Source: Diphasiastrum complanatum (Eukaryota > Streptophyta > Lycopodiopsida > Lycopodiales > Lycopodiaceae). Taken from it: a stretch of 64,000 nucleotides of DNA. The translations under genes were made by a program, and so were the position numbers. The notes beneath the pieces were generated by a model that was not told the DNA's origin, did no database searches, and was given only the letters and a program-made list of their open reading frames with translations. The stretch covers positions 4,834,107 to 4,898,106 of the forward strand of contig CM055098.1 of assembly GCA_029204225.1 (NCBI GenBank). Reading direction: 5' to 3'. The stretch's first letter is position 1, and every line of letters starts with the position of its first letter. Of this stretch, positions 48,101 to 60,100 are shown piece by piece.

Positions 48101-51100
48101 CTATCACTCAACAAAATATGAAAGTAGAATTTGATGCTACTTCTTGTCTTGTGTTGGACTTGAGTGATAATATGAAGGTTGTGGCCAAAGGATTGCAGGA
48201 AGATAATCTATACAGGTTGTACACTTCTATCCCTAGTCAGCATGCTTATACAGCAAAAGGAAGTGATGTGGATAAATTGTGGCATGAGAGGTATGGACAT
48301 CTTGGCTACCAAAGCATGCAGGTGTTGAACCAGCATCATATGGTGGAGGGGCTTCCAGCTGTTAAGCCAAGCTCTTCAGTTTGCGAGGCTTGCGCTATGG
48401 GAAAACAACAAAGACATAAGTTTCCCAAGAAGAGCACCACCAGGGCAGCAGGCATACTTGACTTGGTACATTCAGATTTGTGGGGGCCAACCCAAACCAA
48501 ATCAGCAGGGGGGGCATATTACTTTATGACCTTTATTGATGACTTCTCACGCAAGATTTGGATTTATTTCTTGAAGTTAAAATCTGAAGCATTCAAGTAC
48601 TTCCTGCATTTCAAAGCTTTGGTAGAAGAACATTCAGAAAAGAAGATAAAGATGCTCAGGTCAGACGGTGGTGGAGAGTTCATTAAGACAGAATTTGTGG
48701 AATTCTGCAAGGCCAATGGGATCAAAAGGCAGCTTATAGCTCCTCATACCCCTTAGCAAAACGGCGTAGCAGAGAGAAAGAACCGAACTATTGTGGAGTG
48801 TGCAAAGTGCATGCTCAAGGCAAAGGGGTTGCCCAACTCTTTTTGGGGCAAGGCAATGCACACAGCAGTGTTTCTATTGAATAGAAGTCCAACAAAAGCT
48901 GTGGAAGGCAAGACTCCAGAAGAGGCATTTAGCGGCATCAAGCCCAAGGTGGGCGCTTTGCGAGTGTTTGGTTGTACAGCCTATGCCCATATTCCCAAGG
49001 ATAACAGGAAGAAGCTGGATGCAAAATCAGCAAAGTGTATTTTCTTGGGATACAGTGAAGAAAGCAATGTCGCGAATGGTTTTGGTTTCGTGTATCGCGA
49101 ACGATTTCGTTTCTTTTGAATTTTCTTATGCGGAAGCTTACAGGATTCTAGACACGCGACTACAGATCACAAAAAACATTCTAGCAATCAAGACAGCGGA
49201 AGACAAGGAGATGCACAAGAGAGAGCAACTGTATTATCAGTTTGATTTTTAGAAAGATGATCAATGTCTCGCTCGTTGGCGGCCTGACACTTTGCTCTTT
49301 CGCTGTGTTCTGCTCGTTGGCAGACTTTCATGCACAACTATTTCGTTTCTATTCTTCTCTTTTCTTTTCTCTACTCTATTCTCGCACTCTTCTCCGTGTG
49401 TTCTATTGATTCAGAAAATTGTTTATATCTCCACTGTGTGGAGTTTACAAGATAGCTAAACAGAGAATTACAAGAGTAGTTAACCCTAATCAACTAGTTA
49501 GTTACTCTCTGTTATTGCTAATTGTTTCAGCTGAGCGTGAAGTTCAAAGCTCCACGCCCGTTGAGCTGCCAGCTGGTAGCGCGAAAGATTTTCTTTCGTT
49601 TTCGTTTCGTTTCGTGTTGTGTCATGTCTTTTGGTCCTGGAGGCATGTTTGACTTTCGCGAATCATTCGACCTTCAAGTTTCGCTTCGCTTCGTGTCTTA
49701 GGATTTTCGAGGTACGTTGACTTTCGCGAATTGTTCGTCGTTCGACCTTCGCTTCGTGTCGCTTCGCGGCAAAGTTGCAGGAGTTCACAATTTATGACAC
49801 TCCCTCTTGAACCTTGCAGCTTTGCACGTTTAATCCAATTGCCTTTCTTTGCTTTGCGAAGAGTGGCTTGTCGAGCGGCTTCGTGAGCAGATCTGCAGTC
49901 ATGTCTTCAGACTTTATGTACTAGACCTGGAGCTCTCCTTTCGAGATCAGATCTCGAATGTGATGGTACTTCAGAGGTATGTGTTTTGACTTTGAATGGA
50001 AGACAGGATTCTAGGACAGATAAATGGCACTTTGAGAATCCATCATCATCGTGCATGGTCCTCCTCGTGGTATCCCAATTGCCTCCAGCATCATCCGCAA
50101 CCAAACTACCTCGTTCGCCACCTTTGAAGCTACGACGTATTCAGCTTCGCAAGAGGATTGAGCTACCAAGGTTTGCTTTTTGCATATCCAGCTGATTGCT
50201 GCTCCGCACGCTATTGAACATCCTCCACTTACGGACTTGCTGTCATCTTTGCAGCTTGCATCACTGTAGTGGTGCAGCTCGAATCCTTTTCTTTCGTTTT
50301 CTGCCCTATAGGTTAATCCCATATTTTGGGTACCCTTCAGATATTGTAGGATTCGTTTTTCCATTTGCCAATGTGCCATGCCAGGATTGGAAGAGAATTG
50401 GCTTAAAGCATAAACAGAGAAAGCTAGATCGGGTCTGGTACAAATTGTAAGGTACATCAGACTACCGATTAGGTTTTGGTAGGGTATACCTTCCATCTTC
50501 TGTTTTTCTTCTTCTGTTTTCGGGCAATCCTGCTTCGTCAGCTTGGCTCCAGCTATCATTGGTGTGGCCTTTTCTTTGCAGTTCATCATGTGATACTGCT
50601 TCAGCACCTTTCTGGCATTTTCAGACTGACTCAAGTGCATTTCGCCTTTTATTTGATCTCTTCTGATCTCCAACCCGAGGCATTTTGTTGCTTCTCCTAG
50701 ATCTGTGATTTCATAATTCTCAGAAATCTGACACTTCGTGTCCTTGACTAGCATCAATGAGTTACCTATCATAAGGGAATCATCCACAAAAATAGTCAGT
50801 ATCACAAAATCTTTTCCTACTCTTTTTATGTAGACTTTACAGTCTGGTTGTGTAGGATTGAAGTCTAGAGACTTCAGAAGACCGTCGAGCTTCTTGTACC
50901 AAGCTCGTGATGCCTGCTTTAGACCATAAATGCATCTTTGCAACCGACAAACATATTGTCGATTGTCGAGGTCTTCATATCCTTCAGGCTGCTTCATGAA
51001 GATTTCCTCCTCTAGATCTCCGTGGAGAAAGGTTGTCTTCACATCAATCTGGTGAATTTCCAGATTGTGTTGTGTAGCGTATGCAAGGAGCAGTCGTATG

Positions 51101-54100
51101 CTTGTCATCTTGACCATCAGCGAATATGTGTCGAAATAATCAATACCATATCTTTGTGTGTAGCCCTTCGCGACAAGTCTTGCTTTGTAACGGCCAACAG
51201 TGCCATCTAATTTCATTTTCTTTTTGTACACCCACTTGTAGTCGACGATCTTTCTGTTTTTTGGCAGTGGCTCCAGTGTCCATGCCTCATTTCGCCTCAT
51301 CGACTCGATCTCCTCTGACATTGCCTGCTTCCAGAATTCTCCCTCTGGACTCTGGACAGCTTCTTGATATGTTGTTGGCTCTTCAGTGAAGCTGCAGTAC
51401 TCGAATTGCGTGTCTTCGCTCCACTGAAGATTGTCAGCGTATCGATCTGGAGGTCTTCTTTGTCTTGTTGACCTTCTGGGTTCGTTTCGTTGCTGCTCGA
51501 ACGTTTCTTGTTCGTGGGGTTGATCTTCTGCTTCCTGCTGCTCTGGAGTTTGTGGCTCAACATTCTGATTTGACGTTTGTCCTCAATCTCCCTCTTGAAT
51601 TGGCAGCAGTGTGAAGATCTCATGGCCATTCTCATCTTTTAGTCCAGGGAATGTGGGCTCATCGAACTTCACATCTCTACTCGAAACAACCTTCTTCGTG
51701 GTTGGATTGTAGAGTCTGTACACTTGTGATCCGTTCGAGTACCTGACCATGATTGTTTGCTCTGATTTATCATCGAGCTTGCTTCTTTTTTCTTTTGGAA
51801 TGTGCTTGTATGCTACACATCCAAACACACGTACGGATGATAGATCAGGCTTTCCACCTGTCCACATTTCGTACGGTGTCTTGTTTTCCAACGTTGTCGT
51901 TGTTGATCTGTTCTGCAAGTTGACTGCTGCAGCTATTGCCTCAGCCCAGAATTGACTTGGCAATCGAGCATGTGCTATCATGCATCTGGCTCCTTCGACT
52001 AGCGTTCTGTTTCTTCTTTCTGCGACATCGTTATATTCTGGCGTGTACGCAGGAGTGAACTGATGCTCTATCCCCTGTTCTCTGCAGATGCCACGAACTT
52101 CTTGAAGGAGTCAAACACTTCAGATTTTTTCTTTAGGTAGTAGATCGTAGTCATCCGGCTGTAATCATCTATGAACGTCAGGAAATACCTCGATCCTGAG
52201 AGCGAATCCATTTTCATCGGTCCACAGACATCTGAGTGAATGGATTCCGATGTTGTTTGCCTTTCTGACAGGCTTCGTAGAACTCATTGTGGAATCTGCA
52301 CCTCCCCAAGCGAGCCATATTGCCTCGCAGGTAGCTTTTGCCGCTGCCCTGTACTCAGCCTCTGTCGATGATAAGGTAACTGTGGGCTGTTTCTTGCTGC
52401 ACCAAGAAATGGCCCCTGAACCAAGGTTGAAAGTGTAACCTGTGGTCGACTTTCGATCAATTCTATCACCTGCCCAATCCGAATCGGTAAAGCCTCCAAG
52501 CTGAAGCTTTCTGTCATCTGTGTACTCAATCCCATAGCAGGTTGTCCCTTTGACATACCTCAAAACCCTCTTGGCTGCTTTCCAATATGCTTTAGTTGGA
52601 GAACTCATGAACTGGCTTGCTACACCAACCGCATAGGAAATGTCTGGTCTCGTAGTGGTGAGATAAATCAGGCTACCCACAAGCTGCCTATAAAGAGTCT
52701 CGTCCACAAAAGGAGTGCCATCATCTCTAGATGGCTTACTGCTGGTATCAATGGGCGTGGAAACGGGTTTTTAGTCTTGCATGTTGAACCTGTTCAAGAC
52801 TTCACATGAATAGTTAGCTTGGGAAATAAACACACAGTTTTCCTTTTTCCAAACCTCCAAGCCAAGACAATAGTGGATTAAACCCAAATCCTTCATCTCG
52901 AACTCATTTGATAAATGAGCCTTCACCTTTTCAATAAGCTGCCCAGTGTTACCCATGATGACCAAGTCATCCACATAGAGAACTATCAAAACAATGTTCC
53001 CATCTTCCTCCTTCACGAACAGGTTGCAATTTGACTGACTCTTTATGAATTGCTCCTTGGCAAGATAGTTGTCAATACGACTATACCAGGCCCTGGGTGC
53101 CTGCTTCAAACCATATAAGGCCTTCTTAAGCCTGCATACCATAATTTCCTTGCCCTTAGCCTCAAAACCTTGTGGCTGTTCCATGTAGACTTCTTCAGCC
53201 AACTGTCCATTGAGAAAAGCACTCTTCACGTCCATTTGATGGACCTCCCAACCAAAAAATGCAGCCAATGCTAAAACCAACCTGATAGACGTCATCTTGG
53301 CTATCGGTGCAAATGTCTCATCATAGTCCAAGCCCTCCTTCTGTGCATAGCCTTTAGCAACCAGCCTTGCCTTATGCTTTTCGATGCTCCCATCCAATTT
53401 GTATTTGGTCCTGTAGACCCACTTACAGCCAATAGGACGCTTCCCTTTGGGTAACTTCACCAAATCCCATGTATCATTCTTGAGAATGGAGTCGTACTCC
53501 TCTTGCATAGCATGTTGCCATACCTTCTCATCCGCTGCCTCAACGAATGTATGCGGATCTTGTGAATCCAAAATAGTAGTATACGATTGCAGATTCGACC
53601 CAAAAAGAAAGAACAAGGCTGAGAAAGCAAATGTTGCAGAGTCATCTAAAGATGCAGATAGAGGTGATGAAGCCTTCACAATACTTGATGAAGCTTCAAC
53701 GAGGTACACTGAACAAGACTACGATGTAGTCATTGATTCAGGATCAACATCACACATTACCTGCAACAAGAAAATCTTGATCGACTTCAGAGAACTCGAA
53801 AATAACAGAGCAGTGATTCTAGGTGATGGGAGCAGACACAATGTCAAAGGCATCGGGACTCTACAGCTGCGAACATTGTCAAGTCAAGCAAAGCTGCCAG
53901 GAGCACTCTACGTGCCTTCACTGAGAAAAGATCTGCTATCAGTCTCCAAGATGGCAGATCTTGGAATTCGAGTTTTATTCGATGGCAACACATGTCGCAT
54001 GATCGAGAAAACTACAAACAAATTGTTGACGGTTTGATGCAGAGAAGGAAACCTCTACCAAGCCAAGATAATCAGCAATTCTGATAGCATATTAAATGCA

Positions 54101-57100
54101 TTAGAGAATGAATATCAGCTCTGGCACAGGAGAACATGAGGAGCCTGCATGACATGTGCAAGAAAGACATAGTCACAGGTCTAAAGATATCTGGTCCTAC
54201 TATTCTTCAGTGTGACAGCCAGAGTTGCATCCAGCTTGCCAAGAATCCTGTGTACCATGCTCGTACGAAGCACATTGAGGTGGATCAGCACTTCTTACGA
54301 GAGAAGATACAAAGCGGAGAAATTCAGCTCGAGTACTGTGATACCGACGATCATGCAGCATATATCTTTACTAAGGCGCTTAGTAGAGAAAAATTTGAAA
54401 AGTTTCGTAGAATGCTAGGTGTTGGTATGAACAAAATAGCCATTGAGGGGGGGGGGGGGGGGGGGGTGTTGAAATAAATGCCTATTTTGCCCCTTAAGGC
54501 TTGTATACTTGTAACTTGTGCATAAGACATGGGGGTAAAACATTTATGTACATAGTACACCCCACTTGTGTGAATTAGGCAAGTAATAACAAGTAGGTTG
54601 AGGACCCATGTGGGTTCTAGAGCTAGAATTAGCAAGACACCACCTCTATACATTACGTGCTAAATGTAGCCCAAAGTTTGGAGGGGTTTTCACGCCCTAT
54701 TGCTCTTTGAAATCATTCAAGTTGTGTGAGCTTTGAAGTCCTCTCTCTCTTGCTTTTGTGTTCTACTCCATAGCTGGTTTTTTCAAGCTTTCATAGTGTG
54801 CTTACTATGCTGTTATGATACTCCATCAGAGAGAAGAGTAAAAGTACCCTCCCACACTAGCTGGTTGCAGCAACTCTTTGACATACTTTACTTGTGTGAG
54901 ACCCACCTCATGTCCTTTTTGCCACACTTCCACTCCAAGGCAATAATGCATTAGGTTGAGATCTGTCATCTCGAATTGTTCCATGAGATCCTTCTTGATC
55001 ATATCTATCATCTCTTGATTATTTCCCGTAATAATCAGGTCATTAACATAAAGAGCAACCAAAGCAATCATACCATCAAAGCATAAGACATAAAGGTTTG
55101 GATTAGAGTGTGTTCTCACCATCCCCTTAGAACGAAAGTAGGCATCAATCCTGCTATACCACTCAAGGGTTGGTATAGCTCGAGGTGCTTGGAGCCCTAG
55201 GAGTGTTGTAAGACAATCTAACAATAAATGACCCTTGCACAAGTGAGGAGGAGCTTGGGAGACACTAAGATAGTCCAGCGGGATAGAATACGTGTTGTAT
55301 TTCGCCTGCAGATTGCAAGTAGTATTTTGATGGAAGATTTACTGTCACCGTTGCTTTAGTTGAATCATTCTAGGATGAACAAAATTCTCAAGGCCAAAAC
55401 CTTTCTGAATATCACAGACAATGCCACAACATAGAAAAAATATGCAAGCATTTTTTAAGTTTCGGCTCAAACAAGCTAATATTCTTCCTAATAAGCTTTG
55501 TGTGTAAGCAAATTGGTGTAATGTACATTTACCTCCACTGAAATGATTCTAGGAGGATCAAGAGGTCGATCATCTTTATCAGTTTCCAAATCACCAAGCT
55601 TCAAAAGGTTGTAGATGGTTTCTCCAGTTACCTGAAACAAGAAGTACAGCAGTCAAATCCAAGGAAGATCAATCGATGAGTAGAGATGTTGCAGAAACTT
55701 TAAGATTGAGCCAGTTTCATGCAACCACCATACCTTTGCAAAGATAGTGTTTTTTCGGTCCAGCCAATCACATCTATCCAACGTCATGAAAAATTGGCTG
55801 CTATTTGAATTTGGTGTGCCTGCATTGGCGCTTGCTACCAGGCCCCTGTGATTAAACCGGAGCCGAGAATGAAACTCGTCAGGAAACATGCTTCCATAGA
55901 TACTTTCACCACCTGTTAAGTATTTGTCAAATAGTGTCAATCCTTGCTTATGCTGAGAGCAATAATGAGTACCACAAAGACGAAATGAAACCTGAACAAA
56001 AATGAAATCCAGATAAGGAAAAACTTCTATTCTCTGGGTCGAGCAGGTTCTGTCTTGCATTATGATAACACTGTAACTCCAGGTAAATTGGAAAGAAGAA
56101 TAGCACATTGAAAGGATGCACAAACATTCGATCTGCCAGGCACGATATTATAGCACTTGAAAGGGAGAAACAAATCCAAAATCTGTGTGATATGCCACAC
56201 GAAGCACAGAAGTGACTATCATTGAAGAGATTGGAATGTCCATCTGTTGGCACAGATAGCTATTTGATAACATTTATTGAACTGCTTGTCATTAGAAACT
56301 GCAATTGAACGTCTTTGTCTTCAAACCCTTAACCTTAGGACACCCCCTTGAACTTTAAGGCAGTACTTGAAATTATCTGGGCATTTTTTATTAACAGCAA
56401 AAAAATGAGCACATTGTCATATTGCAGTCTCGGCAATGCCGAAAAAACTATAAATTCTAATTAACGTTAATTATGCCAATAGTAAGGCAATTATTACTGT
56501 AGTTATCATCTCTAAACTTTATAGAGTAAAACTGGCATCATGTCTAATTATAGCAATGTGTCAATCTCTAACTTTACGATATCAACCCAAAAATAATTCT
56601 AGAAACATTGACTCAAAGCACCGGTTACTTGCCACAAAAGTTCTTGCATGTTCATGCCCAAGATTATGTGATCTACATGCATAAAAGTACATTTTCAGAT
56701 ATCACTTTTGAGGTGAAGGGCTTTTAGTCAGTCCTGATGACAGCTACCATTAAAGTGCAAAATCAATCAACTGACTAGAGACTGACTAACTTCCCTCCAT
56801 CTTCATTTTGAACAAATGATCATAAGAAACTGTACATTTCAATACTGAAGCTTCCTCAAGAAGAAACTAAAAAACATATCGTGAAAATATATTGAACTGA
56901 AAAAAGCTAGCAGCATCACAAAAAATAGCCTTGTAACCTTTCCACACAACAAAAGGTTGTTATAATATCCTGTCGAGTGTTGCAGTGGAGCACCAGCTCT
57001 AGTCTGCCTTTGGCGGTCTGGAAGTCTTTCCTGTCTACCTATGTTCTATAACTTTAGCAAGGATTCTCCTCATAGAAAAAGATAAAAACCCAAGCATAAT

Positions 57101-60100
57101 AGCAAACAAACATTGACAAGTGACAACTGCAAACGTTCTTTCAAGCGTTTAAAAACAATTGTAGGATGTTGTGAAAGTTTTTGTAAATATGATGCCTAAA
57201 CATGAATACAACTTTGAAGTTGGAATTACACTGCCACCTAACACACTTAAATCCCCGTCAAAATCAAAAGGTGTCAAAGTTCACTAGTTTTGTAAGCACA
57301 ATTCCAGTAGTGTCTCTCGGAGATGAGATATTGAAAGTCAGCATAAGTCACTAGCATAGAACCCAACGGTTCCAAGAACCGTGGGTCTTGGGCACCGTGA
57401 GGTGAACCGTACCACGGTTCATGAACAGTGGTACGGTTCCTGTATTTAGTTAATTAATTGATTTTTTGCCCCCCAAAAGCCCTCCCACGGATTTTTGCCC
57501 TCATTTCACTGGGGGTGGGAAGTAAACAAAAATGCCATTAATTAATTAATTAATTGAATGCTATGGTGGTTTAATTCAATTCTCTAAACAGTTCTGGTTT
57601 TTTCTGGGTTTTTTTGGCCTTTTTTTGGCTTTTTTTTGGGCTGTTTTTTGGGGTGGGGACTAAAAAACATTAATTAATTAATTACCATGGTTCACTACGG
57701 TTCTTGGAACCAAACATTGTGAACCGTACGGTTCATTGTACGGTTCCAAGAACCGTGGTGAACCATCCACGGTTCACGGATTCTATGGTCACTAGTCACA
57801 AATTACAGGTCTTGATATACTACAAAACATGATTCAAGTACATGCATATGAATTGTAATCCATGCATAGAACCCACGGTTCCCAGAACCGTGGGTCCTGG
57901 GAACCGTGGAAGGAACCATACCACGGTTCATGAACCGTGGTACGGTTCATCTAATTAAATAATTAATTTTTCCCCCCCAAAACCCCTCAATGCTCATTTT
58001 TTGGTCCTCATTTCACATTTGTTGTGGTAGAGGTTGAGAGAGATGGCGCTTTGGTTTGAGAGAGAGGGCTGCTCAGATTGATGAGAGAGAATAGGGCAGG
58101 GTAGAGAGAGACTGTAGCGGCCTCTGTAGAGAGATAGAATTAGGGTTTAGTTGTAGAGGTGCCTTTTTTGGTCAAAAACAGGTTTTTTGGCATTCCCTCA
58201 TGCAAATAGGTCTATTTTTAAGGTCTAGGGATTCCGGATCATAGAGAGAGATTGGGACAGTCTAGAGAGAGACTGTACCAGCCTATCTAGAGAGAGTAGG
58301 TTAGGGTTTAGGGCTTAGGTTAATTTTTGGAACAAAAAAACAGGTCCTTTGCATTATGGAGGGCCTTTTCTGGAGGTTTAGGGGTTTAGCTTGATAGGGT
58401 TCAAGGTTGGCATTCCCAGGTTCATTGCATTGCGTGGGAGCGCATATCCACTTATCCAGGACCAGTTTCCTCTGACCAAGCGGTAACTCATTTGTCTTTT
58501 CTTGCACTTCTTCCGTACTTCACTTCCATACTTCCTGTTTCCTATACCGTCTCACACCATGCCTGTTGGAGATATGCCTGAGCTATGGGGTGAGGTATAC
58601 CAAGACCCCGAGTTCGTTAGGTCTGACATTCGGTCTGGGACGCGTGGATGGACCTGTAGGTTTTGTCATGCTCGTTTTGTCAGCACTCTCACTGGGCTGA
58701 AAGGCCATCTCCTTGGTGTTGTCAAGGGTGATAGCAAACGCTTAGGCTCCCTCCCTTGCCCACACATGCCTACTCAGGAGCGTTGTAGGCTCATTGACAT
58801 ATACAGAGCACAATTGACGCAGGCCGGTATGTCACTAGATCCCGATGTATATGCAGTAGTGTCATCCACCCCACGGGATCCACTAGCTCCTCGTCCACCA
58901 CCACCATGTCCTCCCCCACCTCCTGTTCCTGCTCCTCCCCCGCAGCCTAATGCACATCCACCACTCGTTCCTCAGCCCACTGCACCACATCCTACCGCAC
59001 CACCACAGCCCACTACACCACGTCCCGCCCCTCCTTCTACTACATCTATCCAATGGGTGCATTTCCACAGCGTCCTCCTGCAGTCACTCAAATGACTCGC
59101 CCAGTGTAGACATTCCAATTTCTTCGCTCTGAGTCGGCACCAGATAGTCTCTCACAGGACACCCAGGACATACCATCCACTTTCCCCACACATCAAGATG
59201 ATTTGGACTCTGATGATGATGATGGTGATGATAGACAGCATGGTGAGGCTGGTTCTTCTGGAGATTCTTCACCACCATCTCAGCAGCCCTAGAATCCCCC
59301 ACAGCCGCAGCATCCCCCTCAGCCACATCATCTGTTAGGGACCCAACTCCCTTGGGTCCCAAACCCAGACTTGAGACTGGACGATGACTGGGCCTGTAGA
59401 CTTGACCGGTGACTCGTGAACTTGCATGGTTGCCACATGTCATGATCCAGGAGTGCACATGGCTTGGAGTCTCTCTCCATGGAGGTATACAAGGGGAGGA
59501 GGACTCATTTGCCATCCATTATGTCTACCTAGGAGGAGGTGGATGGAGAGCGTGTGCACGGCCAGGATGTGTTGCTAGCGTGAGGCAGGAGATGGCTGAG
59601 AGCCTAGGCGGTGGTATGGGACGCCATCTGGGATGGAGGTCGGATCCAGCTTGTTACGGTCACAGGCTAGGGCACGGTGGGTGGACCCGGATTAGGTCCT
59701 ATGGCGGGGTGGAACGTGAATCGTTCGGTCTCTTGTGGTTAACCGGCACCTGGAGGTTTGCAGTAAGTAAGATTGTAACATATGGTATCAGAGCCACTGC
59801 ATGCTGAGAGCAGGTGCGTTGATCCATAGATACTTGGATTGGTTGAGATACTTGGATGACATAAATGTTGTTGAGACAAGGTTCATTGCCTTCAAGAGGC
59901 AGGTTGGTGTGTTTGGCCATCATGCGGCGCTGAATCCCAGCAGGCAGGAGAAAGCGGTGACTTGGTGGAACCTCTATGGTTCTGCATGCCCAGCTCTACA
60001 AAAGCTGGCCTTGCGAGTGCTATCTCAGGTATTTCTATAACCACCAAATTTTATGTGATTAAAGATGGGTGTTAAATGGATGAAATCAACTAATGCTCCT

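Larger units (their letters stand above)
46179..54828 (+). mobile_element. Ty1/copia retrotransposon with a second copia nested and partly inverted
   Basis: 5' LTR 46179-46562, primer-binding site 46563-46574, polypurine (all-G) tract 54447-54466, 3' LTR 54467-54828, target duplication gagag at 46174-46178 and 54829-54833. Inside, plus-strand gag, protease and integrase run to 49067. A minus-strand block (49068-53600) and a plus-strand protease block (53600-54185) then intervene before the RNase H end (54185-54440) of the outer element. Confidence 0.85.

Noticed and set aside
49068-49799. Dense ttcgcgaa/tcgcttcg words thought to be a replication or CRISPR-like repeat
   Set aside because: Spacing is irregular and the segment has the ends and purine tract of a copia LTR.
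55653-56123. A 156-codon minus-strand frame taken as a single-exon cyclophilin
   Set aside because: Only 55734-55912 is coding; the rest of the frame reads through splice sites on both sides.
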